A DNA stretch of 45,369 bases from Bacillus sp. JCM 19041 (lineage in GTDB: Bacteria > Bacillota > Bacilli > Bacillales > Bacillaceae_D): NCBI GenBank assembly GCA_001310375.1, contig BAXC01000027.1, forward strand, positions 1-45,369, given 5' to 3'. The position numbers were made by a program, and so were the translations under genes. The notes beneath the pieces are model-generated. The model saw only the letters and a program-made list of their open reading frames with translations. It ran no database searches and was not told the DNA's origin. Below are positions 34,916 to 44,119 of this stretch, piece after piece. Numbering within the stretch: the stretch's first letter is position 1; each line of letters opens with the position of its first letter.

Positions 34916-36430
34916 TTATTTCATTTTTGTATTTTGCTCTTTCAGCAACTTTCGAGCTGTTTGTGGTGCTAGCCAAAGTGTCGGAAGCATAACAAGGGAT
35001 ACAGGGACTGCTGTTAGTACAATGAAGGACTGGAGCGAGTCGATGCTGCCCTCGCCTAAGAATAGCAGGACAGAAGCAACGGCACCAAAGATGAGTGCCC
35101 AAAATATACGAATACCTCTTGGTGGCGTGTTTTGTCCAGTAAGAATCATGGAAATTGAATAAGCAATTGTGTCAGCAGTTGTTGCCACGAAGACACATGT
35201 GACCAATAGAAAGGCGATCACAAACAATGTGCCAAGTGGAAGCTGTGAAACAATTGTAAACACAGACGCAGGTAATCCCCCTTCAAAAAGGGGTTCACTT
35301 ACAGAACCTGGGTTGTTTATTTCAAATGATAGCCCGGTTCCACCGACAACAGTAAACCAGAAATTGGTAACGATTGGGGCAATGATTATGACAGACAGGA
35401 ACAATTCGCGAATCGTTCGACCATCAGAGATCCGACTAATAAAGATCGCCATAATTGGACCAAATCCAATAAACCAAGCCCAGAAGAAAATGGTCCAGCC
35501 GGATAGCCAGCCTTCGTCACCTCTGTATGTGCTCATTGGTAAGAAGTTTTGCAAGTAAGAACCAAAACTGCTAATAAAGTTATCAATGACGAAGCGAGCT
35601 GGTCCAAGGAAAAGAATTGCAATTGCTAATACAAGCGTGAAGATTACATTAAAGCGACTTAACCACTGAATTCCTTGGTGCACACCTGTTGCTGCGGATA
35701 CCGCGGAAATTCCAACGAGAATAAAAATCATAGATAGCTGTGTTGCAAATGTGTCTGGCAATCCGAATACTAAATTCAAGCCATAGCCGGCTTGTAAGCC
35801 TAAGAAACCAATCGGACCGATCGTACCTGCACACGCAGCTAAAATTGAGACAATATCTACTGTCGTGCCTAGTACACTTTTTTTCATAATGCGTTCACCG
35901 AAAATTGGGTAGAGCAAAGTGCGCGGCTTTAGCGGTTGCCCTTTTTTCTTCGCGTACATGAGAACAACAACGCCAAGAGTACCAATCATGCTCCATGCTA
36001 GGAAACCCCAGTGTAAAAAGCCTGTTGATAAACCAGCTTGGATCGCTGTTGCTGTTGCGCCACTTTCTTCAAAGAATGGCGGTGTGTCTAAGTAGTGGTA
36101 CATTGGTTCCGCTGCTGCCCAGAAAACCCCTCCACCAGCTAGGAGAGTTGTCATAAGCATCGCTAACCACTTAAAACGAGAGATTTGTGGTTTGTCTGTA
36201 TCTCCGAGCCGGACTGTTCCTAGTTCAGTAAAGCTCATTGCAACAGCAACGAATAAGGTAACAAGCATAAGTACTTGCCAAAAAGCTCCAAAGTAGCTTG
36301 ATGACCAAGCAAAGCCTGTATTAATTAATGACCCAACAGCATCTGCATTAATCAAAGAGGCAATTACAAATAGAAGCAATATCCCTCCACTGATCGCAAA
36401 TGTGGGCCAATCGAGTTTTGTATGTTTCAA
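34916..36430 (-). CDS. BCCT family betaine/choline/carnitine transporter
   Basis: About 504 residues with 12 predicted helices, a sodium- or proton-coupled importer of quaternary ammonium compatible solutes. The family segment is visible in helix 8 and its loop, FFWAWFIGFGPIMAIFISRI and SDGRTIREL, as are GGGVFWAAAEPMYHYL and FLHWGFLAWSMIGTLG. The Trp-box Trp residues are partly kept. The frame is open to 36451, but AGGAGG (36436-36441) points to TTG 36430 (L-K-H-T-K-L-D-W-P). It probably helps osmotic or alkaline stress survival. It is divergent from the ABC operon at 36681. Confidence 0.92.
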   Translation of the reverse strand: MKHTKLDWPTFAISGGILLLFVIASLINADAVGSLINTGFAWSSSYFGAFWQVLMLVTLFVAVAMSFTELGTVRLGDTDKPQISRFKWLAMLMTTLLAGGGVFWAAAEPMYHYLDTPPFFEESGATATAIQAGLSTGFLHWGFLAWSMIGTLGVVVLMYAKKKGQPLKPRTLLYPIFGERIMKKSVLGTTVDIVSILAACAGTIGPIGFLGLQAGYGLNLVFGLPDTFATQLSMIFILVGISAVSAATGVHQGIQWLSRFNVIFTLVLAIAILFLGPARFVIDNFISSFGSYLQNFLPMSTYRGDEGWLSGWTIFFWAWFIGFGPIMAIFISRISDGRTIRELFLSVIIIAPIVTNFWFTVVGGTGLSFEINNPGSVSEPLFEGGLPASVFTIVSQLPLGTLFVIAFLLVTCVFVATTADTIAYSISMILTGQNTPPRGIRIFWALIFGAVASVLLFLGEGSIDSLQSFIVLTAVPVSLVMLPTLWLAPQTARKLLKEQNTKMK

Positions 36431-36592
36431 TGAGATCCTCCTAATAATCATTCATAAGTTTCGAATCATAGCATGTTCATCTCTGGACGACAAGGGAAAA
36501 TTGCTCAATCTTGAAAAGACAGTCTATTCTATTTTGTGGCACGGAAGAAAAACTTATCCAACCTTTATTCATTTGCTTAAAGTATTTTTTGT

Positions 36593-36621
36593 TTGACGAT
36601 TATAGACTTGTCAATTACACT
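36593..36621 (+). promoter_or_regulatory. Possible promoter of the sulfonate/nitrate-type ABC operon
   Basis: TTGACG (36593-36598) and TACACT (36616-36621) are 17 bp apart, 60 bases before GTG 36681. The -10 is poor. No riboswitch core was recognised in 36431-36680. Confidence 0.35.
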
Positions 36622-36680
36622 AATGAAAACATTAATTCATATCATATAACTAGGTTTTATAGGAATAGGGGGGATGGGTT

Positions 36681-37523
36681 GTGCAAGTTCAACTTAAACA
36701 TATTGAAAAGTCATTTCAAAAAAATAAAAGTGAAATACTACACGTCTTAAGCGATATTGATTTAACCATTAACCAAGGCGACTTTGTCTCGCTTCTAGGT
36801 CCTTCTGGTTGTGGGAAATCAACAATTCTAAACTTAATTGCTGGACTTGACCAGCCTTCTAGTGGAGAAGTCGTCGTCAATGGTCAAACAATTAAAAAAC
36901 CAGGGAATGATCGAGTAGTCGTTTTTCAAGAGGCTGGGTTGTTTCCTTGGATGAATGTGCTGGAAAATGTGACGTATGGCTTAAAATTAAAAGGTTATTC
37001 AAATAAAGAAAGTTCAGACAAGGCAATGGAAGGCTTGCGGATGGTTCACCTTGGTAATTTCACGAAAGCGTATCCGCACGAACTTTCTGGTGGAATGAAG
37101 CAGCGAGTGGCGATTGCAAGAGCACTCGTCATGGACCCAGACATTTTATTGATGGATGAACCTTTTGCTGCTTTAGATGAACAAACCCGGATGGTCCTTC
37201 ATAAAGAATTGCTTGAAATTTGGGCAAATACAGGCAAAACCATTTTGTTTATCACACATAATATCCGCGAGGCTGTTATGCTTTCAAACCGGATTGTTTT
37301 AATGGGAACTCGTCCCGGACGAGTAAAGAGAGAATTTCCTGTACGTGCGGCTTTACCTCGTGATTCTTCCGATAGCAATTTGGTTGATTTAGAGAGAAGA
37401 ATTCTTGCTGAACTTGAAGAAGAAATGGAAAAAGTATTGAAGGAGGAGTTTGGTGATGGTTACAGCTATAAGACGGATCGTGTTCATCGCGATGATCGTG
37501 GCCACTTGGGAGATCATATCTAA
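36681..37523 (+). CDS. ABC transporter ATP-binding protein (SsuB/TauB/NrtD type)
   Basis: A complete 280-residue ATPase. Walker A GPSGCGKST (about 40-48), Q-loop VVFQEAGLFPW, signature LSGGMKQR, Walker B ILLMDEPFAALD and the switch His in FITHNI are all intact. Subunits of this type drive uptake of sulfonates, taurine, nitrate or thiamine precursors. The start is GTG 36681 behind GGGGGGATGGG. The C-terminus overlaps the permease gene by 68 bases; the ending DDRGHLGDHI resembles the DRGMG-type tails of related Bacillus ATPases, so the overlap looks genuine and not a frameshift. Confidence 0.93.
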   Translation: MQVQLKHIEKSFQKNKSEILHVLSDIDLTINQGDFVSLLGPSGCGKSTILNLIAGLDQPSSGEVVVNGQTIKKPGNDRVVVFQEAGLFPWMNVLENVTYGLKLKGYSNKESSDKAMEGLRMVHLGNFTKAYPHELSGGMKQRVAIARALVMDPDILLMDEPFAALDEQTRMVLHKELLEIWANTGKTILFITHNIREAVMLSNRIVLMGTRPGRVKREFPVRAALPRDSSDSNLVDLERRILAELEEEMEKVLKEEFGDGYSYKTDRVHRDDRGHLGDHI

Positions 37524-38244
37524 AGTTGGACCATTTCCGACATTCTTATTTCCGCCTCTACTCATTCCAAATGACCCTGGTGGTATAACCGTAATAAGTA
37601 CATTAATTAATGGATTACTATCTGGTCAAATTTTACAAGCAACCGGAGTAACATTAGGGCGCTTACTCATTGGTTTTGCGATAGCCATTACACTGGGTCT
37701 TATTCTTGGTTATTTAATAGCTCGTTACAAACTTGTTGATGATACTCTCGGTTTTTTAGTTACTGCACTGCAATCGATTCCAAGCATCGTTTGGTTTCCT
37801 CTAGCAATTGTTTGGTTTGGACTTGGGAATGCAGCAATTTTATTTATCGTTACAATTGGGGCAACATGGACAATGACTGTTAGTGCAAGCACTGGATTTA
37901 AAAATGTGCCTAGTCTCTATATGAACGTCGCGAAAACGCTTGGTTCAAGTGGAGGGCATTTGGCGCGAACGGTAATCTTGCCAGCTTCAGTGCCACACTT
38001 AATATCAGGCTTGCGTATGGCATGGGCATTTGCGTGGCGCGCTATTATGGCAGGTGAACTTCTAGGTGCTTCTGGAGGTTTGGGCTATTTGCTAAGCATG
38101 GGGCGCTCCCTTCAACAAATGGATTTGGTTTTGTCAATTATGATTATTATCGGTGTTGTCGGCACGATTGTAGACAATCTTGTATTCTTGCGGATGGAGC
38201 GTACGGTTCAAAAACGTTGGGGTTTAAAACCTGGCTTAAATTAA
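37456..38244 (+). CDS. ABC transporter permease (SsuC/TauC type)
   Basis: About 262 residues with six predicted helices, BPD_transp_1 fold. The ATPase-contact loop is in LYMNVAKTLGSSGGHLARTV, with ILPASVPHLISGLRMAWAFA following, as in sulfonate and nitrate permeases. ATG 37456 is chosen for AAGGAGGAG in the ATPase coding region; the frame is open to TTG 37450. Translation is probably coupled to the ATPase through the overlap. Confidence 0.92.
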   Translation: MVTAIRRIVFIAMIVATWEIISKVGPFPTFLFPPLLIPNDPGGITVISTLINGLLSGQILQATGVTLGRLLIGFAIAITLGLILGYLIARYKLVDDTLGFLVTALQSIPSIVWFPLAIVWFGLGNAAILFIVTIGATWTMTVSASTGFKNVPSLYMNVAKTLGSSGGHLARTVILPASVPHLISGLRMAWAFAWRAIMAGELLGASGGLGYLLSMGRSLQQMDLVLSIMIIIGVVGTIVDNLVFLRMERTVQKRWGLKPGLN

Positions 38245-38262
38245 AGAGATAAAGGGAGAGAA

Positions 38263-39233
38263 ATGAATATGAAAGCATCATTAAAAGCAGGAATAGCCGC
38301 AATTAGCACAGGGGCAGTACTCGCGGCCTGTGGTGGAGGATCGACAGAGGGAGAAGTACGAATTGCTTACTTTCCGAATTTAACGCATATCGCAACAATT
38401 GTCGCGCTTGAAAATGATTATTTTACTGAAGAGTTTGGTGACGAAGCAACATTTACAACGATGACTGTGCCAGATGGTGGTGCTTTTATGGAAGCAATGT
38501 CGTCAAATGAAATTGATATCGGTACAGTAGGCCCTGGACCAGCGATGAATATATACACGCAAGAACCAGCACATTCAATTGTAGCAGGGGCAGTTAATGG
38601 TGGTGCTGTTCTTATGGCAAGAGATGGTGCTGGAATAGAGTCAGTAGAGGACTTAGCAGGTGAGAGTGTAGCTATTCCAACAATTGGTTCAACACAGGAC
38701 TTAATGTTGCGAAAAGCTCTTGCTGATGCTGGTGTTGAGGCGGATGATGTGAACTTAGTGCCACAGGCTCCAGCAGATACGTCAACATTATTTATGCAAG
38801 AAGATGTAGCTGCTGCTGCAACTCAGGAACCGTGGGGGAGTTTTCTAGCAGACAATTTAGACGCAACTTTCTTACTTGATGCAGATGAGTTTGCTTGGGG
38901 GGAACAGTCGACAAATACCGTTGTTACCGCGTCCCATGATTTTATTGAAGTAAATGAAGAGTTAACGCGTGCTTACTTACGTGCACATACTCGAGCAGTG
39001 GAATTTGTTCAAGAGAATCCAGATGAAGCAGCAGAGCTTTTTGTTGCTCATATTGAAGCAGAAACAGGGAATGAACTTGATTTAGATGAGATTAAACAAT
39101 CAATGGAACGGTTATTCCCGACGGTGGATGTAAATGAGCAAGTATTAAATGAAATGGCAGAAATTAGCATGGAGCTGGTCAAATGAGATCAACTGATATT
39201 GATGGACTAGTTGATTTGCAATACTTGGATTAA
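38263..39233 (+). CDS. ABC transporter substrate-binding lipoprotein (SsuA/NMT1-like), one frame break
   Basis: About 323 residues after repair. The signal peptide ends in the lipobox LAAC (Cys about residue 23). The mature protein has VRIAYFPNLTHIATIVALEN, EIDIGTVGPGPAMNIY and VAIPTIGSTQDLMLRKAL, the pattern of sulfonate/nitrate/thiamine-precursor binding proteins. The open frame ends at 39186 after SMELVK, but one G restored near 39179 gives SMELGQMRSTDIDGLVDLQY and a stop at 39231-39233, a better family ending. ATG 38263 and 38269 are both possible. It is the last gene of the operon. The ligand is not known. Confidence 0.87.
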
Positions 39234-39307
39234 GCGGATCTCCGTCTGCTACGGACTGTAGACAAACACCTCAGAGATCGGGACTAACCCCATAAAGTGA
39301 GACAAAT

Positions 39308-39369
39308 AAAAACACCTTTAAGTTAAATTCAGTTATTGTAAACCTAATGAAAACTTGGAGGTGTTTTTT
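39308..39369 (+). terminator. Long terminator-like hairpin
   Basis: AAAAACACCT pairs with AGGTGTTTTT, and AAGTT with AACTT, separated by a TT/GG mismatch; the loop is about 27 bases. The T-tract (TTTTTT) makes it a likely terminator for the ABC operon. The long loop is unusual and the unit could be one end of an old mobile element. Confidence 0.6.
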
Positions 39370-39421
39370 CTATGGCTACAAGGCATTCACGTCGCTTTTA
39401 ACGGGCGACGGATGTTGCCTT

Positions 39422-39450
39422 TCTCGTTTTTACGAGACTTTGTCGAGAAG
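39422..39450 (+). repeat. Fragment of the dispersed repeat (3' hairpin only)
   Basis: TCTCG-TTTTTA-CGAGA with CTTTGTCGAGAAGC matches the 3' end of copy A (2012-2041) and copy C. An upstream piece, GGGCGACGGATG, resembles the core in reverse. It appears to be a truncated or rearranged copy. Confidence 0.6.
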
Positions 39451-39542
39451 CTTTAAAGTAGCTCTTCGCTCTTTTATGAAACGATTTTGTTCATTTATCG
39501 TATAGATAGGATATGGAATGAACGAGAGGTGGCGCTGTTTTA

Positions 39543-40066
39543 ATGAATTATATTGAGTTTAATCCTCCGAAAGTAAAGGCATCAACACTTGAGAAATGCT
39601 TCCATCTTGCTTGTTTTATCTTGTTGGTTGTTCAGTGGTTCTACTTTATTTATTTAATACCAATCATTCCGCAAGAAGTACCTATTCATTCGTCTTCATT
39701 TAGTGGAGGAGATTATTCGTATGGGCCGAAATGGACAATAATCATTTTGCCGATTCTGCCACTGTCATGGCGATAGCGATGTTTGGAGTGCGATTTGCAG
39801 TTAGAATGATGAATTTTCCCGTCCAAGTAACAGAGGCAAATGCTGCTTTGCTTATCCAATTGTGTCGAGATTTTATTGCTCAAATGAATCTCACTATAGT
39901 TGCTTTGTTTTTTGCTATCTTAATAGATTTTAGCCTTGTTGCAACGGATCAACAAATCGAGGGATTTTGGGTAGTTCCAGTAGGTATCCTAGTCTGGCTT
40001 TTTGTAGTAATGATTTATTACATGATCGTTATGCGAAAAAGAGGAAAAGAACAGGTTGAGAAATGA
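39543..40066 (+). CDS. DUF1648-like small membrane protein, one frame break
   Basis: About 174 residues after repair. The DUF1648 pattern IPQEVPIHSSSFSGG followed by YGPKW is clear near residues 43-64. Four hydrophobic helices are predicted (about 20-42, 67-85, 110-130 and 140-160), and the tail is basic (RKRGKEQVEK). One base is lost near 39763, between ILPILPL and VMAIAMFGVRF. It is an integral membrane protein of unknown role; relatives often lie beside regulators, but here it is alone, ahead of a terminator. Confidence 0.72.
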
Positions 40067-40067
40067 G

Positions 40068-40098
40068 AAATCTGCATAAAAGAGGCAGGTTTTTTCTT
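40068..40098 (+). terminator. Rho-independent terminator after the DUF1648 gene
   Basis: AAATCTGC (40068-40075) pairs with GCAGGTTT with one G-U pair; TTTTTTCTTTTT follows. It separates this gene from the rhamnose operon. Confidence 0.7.
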
Positions 40099-40151
40099 TT
40101 TGTCGCATAGATTGGTCTATATGAACAGCGTGGAGCAGAAAGGTTGTGCGT

Positions 40152-41027
40152 ATGAAAGGCATAATCTTAGCCGGAGGTAGTGGCACAAGGTTATATCCAA
40201 TTACCCATGCAATATCGAAACAGCTTTTGCCAATTTATGATAAACCGATGATTTATTACACACTTTCGTTGTTGATGTTGACAGGAATAAAAGAGTTCTT
40301 AATTATTTCAACACCAGAAGATGCGGATAGATACGAACAAGTGCTTGGGGATGGGCAAGACCTTGGTATAAGTCTGGAATATGCGGTTCAGCCAGAGCCA
40401 GGTGGGTTAGCGCAAGCATTTATCATTGGAGAGACGTTTATTGGCAAGAGTGATGTAGCTCTTATTTTAGGTGATAATCTTTTTTATGGACACGGGTTAC
40501 CTGAATTGCTCATACGATCAATCCAAGCAAACAAAGGGGCAACCGTGTTTGGTTATTACGTAAAAGACCCAGAACGGTTTGGTGTTGTTGATTTTGATGA
40601 AAGTGGAAAAGTGCGTTCAATAGAAGAAAAACCAACACAACCGAAGTCAAACTATGCGGTTACGGGGCTTTATTTTTATGATAACAGAGTCGTTGAAATA
40701 GCAAAACAACTGCGACCATCTGACCGTGGAGAACTTGAAATTACTGATGTCAATAAAGCATATTTGCAACTTGGGTGTCTTCACGTCGAGCGCCTTGGTA
40801 GAGGGATTGCTTGGCTTGACACGGGAACTCATGAGTCATTACTTGAAGCATCTCATTTTGTACAGACGATTGAAAAGCGACAAAGCTTAAAAATTGCTTG
40901 TATAGAAGAGATTGCTTATCGGATGGGCTATATATCCAAAGAGAAGCTAGTGGAACTTGCTCAGCCTCTCAAAAAAAATGAATACGGAAAATATTTGCTC
41001 AGCATTGCTAAGCGAGGGGGAAATTAA
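40152..41027 (+). CDS. rfbA: Glucose-1-phosphate thymidylyltransferase
   Basis: A complete protein of about 291 residues that makes dTDP-glucose from glucose-1-phosphate and dTTP, the first step to dTDP-L-rhamnose. It has the nucleotidyltransferase motif [16 protein letters not shown] (residues 3-18), [15 protein letters not shown], the metal Asp in ILGDNLFYG and [22 protein letters not shown] 40152 follows GAAAGG. It opens the operon rfbA-rfbC-rfbB-rfbD, separated from rfbC by one base. The product would feed rhamnose-containing cell-wall or S-layer glycans. Confidence 0.95.
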   Translation: MKGIILAGGSGTRLYPITHAISKQLLPIYDKPMIYYTLSLLMLTGIKEFLIISTPEDADRYEQVLGDGQDLGISLEYAVQPEPGGLAQAFIIGETFIGKSDVALILGDNLFYGHGLPELLIRSIQANKGATVFGYYVKDPERFGVVDFDESGKVRSIEEKPTQPKSNYAVTGLYFYDNRVVEIAKQLRPSDRGELEITDVNKAYLQLGCLHVERLGRGIAWLDTGTHESLLEASHFVQTIEKRQSLKIACIEEIAYRMGYISKEKLVELAQPLKKNEYGKYLLSIAKRGGN

Positions 41028-41028
41028 T

Positions 41029-41574
41029 GTGGAAATTATACAAACAAACCTTAAAGACGTTGTATTGATTGAACCAAATGTGTATGCAGATGATCGCGGC
41101 TATTTTTTAGAAACGTATAATAAAGAGACATTAGCAAAGCTTGGGCTGAATGATGATTTTGTGCAAGATAATCAGTCTTTATCTAAAGCAGCCGGTACGC
41201 TCCGGGGACTGCATTACCAGCTGGTTCCGGATGCCCAAACAAAGATTGTTCGTTGTGTCCAAGGTGCGATTTATGATGTTGCTGTTGATATTCGGAAAGA
41301 GTCCCCAACCTACAAGCAATGGGTTGGCGTCATATTAAATGCCCATAATCAACGACAACTCGTTGTGCCAAAAGGATTTGCCCATGGATTTTGTACACTT
41401 GTTCCAGATACGCTTGTCGCATATAAAGTTGACCATTCCTATTCCCCGCAAAACGATCGCGGCATTCGCTGGAATGATCCGACATTTGCAATTGATTGGC
41501 CGTGCAGTAATCCGGTTCTTTCAAAAAAAGATCGATCACACCCGTTATTCCATGAAGCAGACATGAATTTTTAA
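41029..41574 (+). CDS. rfbC: dTDP-4-dehydrorhamnose 3,5-epimerase
   Basis: A complete 181-residue cupin epimerase, third step of dTDP-rhamnose synthesis. Motifs: DDRGYFLETY, FVQDNQSLS, TLRGLHYQ with the catalytic His, KIVRCVQGAIYDVAVDIRK and VPKGFAHGF. The start is GTG 41029, with GAGGGGG inside the end of rfbA; the open frame reaches further up but lies in rfbA. The TAA of rfbA ends one base before this start, so translation is probably coupled. Confidence 0.95.
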   Translation: MEIIQTNLKDVVLIEPNVYADDRGYFLETYNKETLAKLGLNDDFVQDNQSLSKAAGTLRGLHYQLVPDAQTKIVRCVQGAIYDVAVDIRKESPTYKQWVGVILNAHNQRQLVVPKGFAHGFCTLVPDTLVAYKVDHSYSPQNDRGIRWNDPTFAIDWPCSNPVLSKKDRSHPLFHEADMNF

Positions 41575-41587
41575 TTGGGGGTAAAAG

Positions 41588-42571
41588 ATGAACGTGCTTA
41601 TTACTGGTGGCGCTGGTTTCATCGGCAGTGCCTTTGTCCGCTATATGACTAACCGCCACCCTGAAGATCATTTAGTTGTATATGATAAGCTCACTTATGC
41701 GGGCAATCTTGATAATTTAAAACAAGTGCAAGATTATACTTTTATCCGTGGGGACGTTTGTGACCGGAGAATGGTTGAGGCCACAATGCACACTTACGAG
41801 ATTGACGCGATAGTCCACTTTGCTGCGGAATCTCATGTTGATCGAAGCATTGAGCATTCAGGCATATTTGTTCAAACAAATGTTGTCGGAACTCAAACGT
41901 TGCTTGAGGCGGCAAAAGTGGTTGGTGTAAAGAAGTATATCCAGATTTCAACCGACGAAGTGTATGGGACGCTTGGTCCAACAGGTTATTTTACAGAAGA
42001 AACGCCCCTTGCTCCAAACAGCCCATATTCTGCGAGCAAAGCGGCCGCTGATTTGCTTGCACGTGCTTATTATGAGACCTATGGAATGGATGTCATAATT
42101 ACGAGATGTTCGAACAATTATGGTCCTTATCACTTTCCAGAGAAGCTCATTCCACTTATGATTACAAATGCCTTGCAAAATAAGCCATTGCCAGTTTACG
42201 GTGACGGGCAAAATGTAAGAGATTGGCTTCATGTTACTGATCATTGCAAGGCAATTGATCTAGTACTAAGGAAAGGGAAGCCAGGCGAGGTTTATAACAT
42301 TGGCGGTCACAATGAACATACAAATATTGATATTGTCCAGCGTATTGTCCAAACATTAGGTGTATCAGAGGATTTAATCCATTTTGTTGGGGATCGTCTT
42401 GGCCATGATCGTCGTTATGCAATTGATTCCAAAAAAATAGAGAACGAATTAGGGTGGAAGCCAGATTATACGTTTAAACAAGGCATCGTTGAAACAATTG
42501 ATTGGTATATTCAAGAAAAAGAATGGTGGCAGCGCGTGTTAACAGGAGATTATCGCCAGGTGGACCAATGA
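41588..42571 (+). CDS. rfbB: dTDP-glucose 4,6-dehydratase
   Basis: A complete 327-residue extended SDR, second step of dTDP-rhamnose synthesis. It has the NAD loop TGGAGFIGS (residues 6-14), HFAAESHVDRSI, the active-site TDEVYG with Thr, Asp and Glu, YSASKAAAD with the YxxxK pair, and SNNYGPYHFPEKLIPLMI. GGGGG precedes ATG 41588. It ends in an ATGA overlap with rfbD. Confidence 0.96.
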   Translation: MNVLITGGAGFIGSAFVRYMTNRHPEDHLVVYDKLTYAGNLDNLKQVQDYTFIRGDVCDRRMVEATMHTYEIDAIVHFAAESHVDRSIEHSGIFVQTNVVGTQTLLEAAKVVGVKKYIQISTDEVYGTLGPTGYFTEETPLAPNSPYSASKAAADLLARAYYETYGMDVIITRCSNNYGPYHFPEKLIPLMITNALQNKPLPVYGDGQNVRDWLHVTDHCKAIDLVLRKGKPGEVYNIGGHNEHTNIDIVQRIVQTLGVSEDLIHFVGDRLGHDRRYAIDSKKIENELGWKPDYTFKQGIVETIDWYIQEKEWWQRVLTGDYRQVDQ

Positions 42572-43426
42572 AAGTACTTGTGACAGGAGCAAAAGGACAA
42601 CTTGGATCTGCTGCAGTGAGACATTGTTTAAAATCAGGACTTACTGTTGTAGCTGTTGGGCGACAAGGGTTAGATATTGTTGATGAGCGGAAAGTGGCTG
42701 AGACAATCGCCGCAGAGAAACCGGACGTTATTATTCATTGCGCAGCTTATACAAACGTGGATCAAGCAGAAGCAGAACCAACTGAAGCTTTTAAAGTGAA
42801 TGTAGTTGGTACGCGCAATCTTGTTTCTGCCGCACGAATCATAGGTGCCAAGTTTGTCTATGTAAGCACTGATTATGTTTTTGATGGCACCGCAAGAAAG
42901 CCGTTAGATGAAGAACAAACAACATCCCCCTTGGGGTATATGGACAATCAAACTAGCTGGTGAAACGGCAGTTAGAGAGCTTCATAAGTGCTTTTATATT
43001 GTGCGAACTTCTTGGGTTTATGGACATCAAGGATCAAATTTCGTGAAGACCATGCTTAAACTTAGTAAAACGAAAAATCAACTAAAGGTAGTCGCTGATC
43101 AAATTGGGTCCCCTACATATGCAGAGGATCTTGCAAGAACAATCGTTGAGCTTATAAATACTGAACATTATGGTACGTACCATGTTTCAAACAGCGGCTC
43201 ATGCAGTTGGTATGAGTTTGCAAAGAAAATATTTGAACTTGCTGGGCAAGAAGTAAGTGTGCATCAATGTACAACAACTGAATTTCCAAGACCTGCTCAA
43301 AGACCTGCGTATTCTGTTTTTGAGCACCGAGCATTAAAAGAGAATGGATTTAAGCCGATGCGGTCGTGGCAAGAAGCACTTGCCACCTATTTTGAAGTTG
43401 AAAAGAGGAGGCATTCTCCTGAATAA
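42568..43426 (+). CDS. rfbD: dTDP-4-dehydrorhamnose reductase, two frame breaks
   Basis: About 286 residues after repair, the last enzyme of dTDP-L-rhamnose synthesis. The N-terminal part has VTGAKGQLGS (NADPH loop), CAAYTNVDQAEAEP and YVSTDYVFDG. Two single bases are lost within about 20 bp: one G in the G-run at 42933-42936 and one A near 42950. Repair gives TSPLGVYGQSKLAGETAVRE with the YxxxK pair (YGQSK), exactly at the active site. The rest (RTSWVYGHQGSNFVKTM, DQIGSPTYAEDLA) is normal. It overlaps rfbB by four bases (ATGA). An essential step of the operon is thus broken twice in the given sequence, which argues for sequence error. Confidence 0.92.
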
Positions 43427-43532
43427 TGGGGATTGTCTTTTTCTTTGTTAAATATATTTCCTTTTTCATAACGAAAGAGGCAAACTATCCGTATAATGGA
43501 AGTACAAAGTAAAAATAAGGGGAAGTGAATGG

Positions 43533-44090
43533 ATGGTGCGGTTGTTTAAAATAGGAATGATGTTTTTTTTGCTTGGACTTGCTGTGTTTTTGATCGCCCA
43601 TTCTAGTTCAACCTCATACGCAAATCAAGACATCAGGGGACTATTATCTAGGGTGCCTCTTTCATGGCTTGAACGAACTTCTATAGCGGACATATCATTT
43701 ACATATGGAGGACGCCAAATCGGTATTGCTCACTCTAGTGTAGAATCCTTTATTGAATTCTTTTTACGAAAAGCGGCTCACTTCTTTTCATTTATGGTGA
43801 TTGGCGTTCTTAGTTGTCGATTGCTTGCTTACTTTTTCCGTTTGCACGTTACGATGATCGGTTCTGTAATGATTGTGTTTCTATATGCTGTATTTGATGA
43901 GTACAGGCAGTCACTTGTCCCAGATCGGACGCCTCTAATAGAGGACGTCATACTCGATACAATGGGGGGACTTGTAGGTATTTTGGCTGTCAGTTTATGG
44001 GTTATTTTTAAGCGGAAAAGACAGCCTCAACAGATTAATCAGTTTGAAGCAACGACGAGAATGGAGCGACGGCAGTTAGGACAGAAATAA
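43533..44090 (+). CDS. VanZ-like family protein
   Basis: A complete 185-residue membrane protein with about four helices. The family marks are LRKAAHFFSFMVIGVLS, DEYRQSLVPDRTPLIEDVIL and DTMGGLVGILA. VanZ proteins are linked to low-level teicoplanin resistance and to cell-envelope functions, but the biochemical role is not established. AGGGGAAG lies upstream of ATG 43533, and TATAAT at 43492-43497 may be a -10. It follows the rhamnose operon but is probably transcribed separately. The basic C-terminus (RMERRQLGQK) is cytoplasmic. Confidence 0.88.
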   Translation: MVRLFKIGMMFFLLGLAVFLIAHSSSTSYANQDIRGLLSRVPLSWLERTSIADISFTYGGRQIGIAHSSVESFIEFFLRKAAHFFSFMVIGVLSCRLLAYFFRLHVTMIGSVMIVFLYAVFDEYRQSLVPDRTPLIEDVILDTMGGLVGILAVSLWVIFKRKRQPQQINQFEATTRMERRQLGQK

Positions 44091-44092
44091 CG

Positions 44093-44119
44093 TAAAAACA
44101 AGCAAGCTTTTACGCTTGC
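44093..44119 (-). terminator. Rho-independent terminator between convergent genes
   Basis: GCAAGC (44102-44107) and GCTTGC (44114-44119); on the minus strand the stem is followed by TTGTTTTT. It overlaps the stop codon of the hypothetical gene at 44110. Confidence 0.65.

Larger units (their letters stand above)
39234..39542. other. Gene-free region with hairpin and repeat fragments
   Basis: 309 bases with no supportable gene. It contains GACTGTAGACAAACACC (39248-39264), like the sequence at 45206-45222; a long hairpin at 39308-39369; and CTCGTTTTTACGAGACTTTG followed by TCGAGAAGC at 39422-39450, the 3' hairpin of the dispersed repeat. A TATAG/GATATG stretch near 39500 could hold the promoter of the next gene, but I cannot fix it. 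Confidence 0.55.

Noticed and set aside
36431-36680. TPP or SAM riboswitch ahead of the ABC operon
   Set aside because: I could not find the conserved cores (for example CUGAGA of TPP) or a suitable terminator stem.
39353-39400. Start of a transposase gene (GGAGG then ATG GCT ACA)
   Set aside because: The frame ends within a few codons and the GGAGG is part of the hairpin stem; nothing resembling a transposase follows.
42568-43426. Programmed ribosomal frameshifting in rfbD and other broken genes
   Set aside because: No shared slippery heptamer or downstream structure, shifts differ in size, and the affected families are not known to use recoding.
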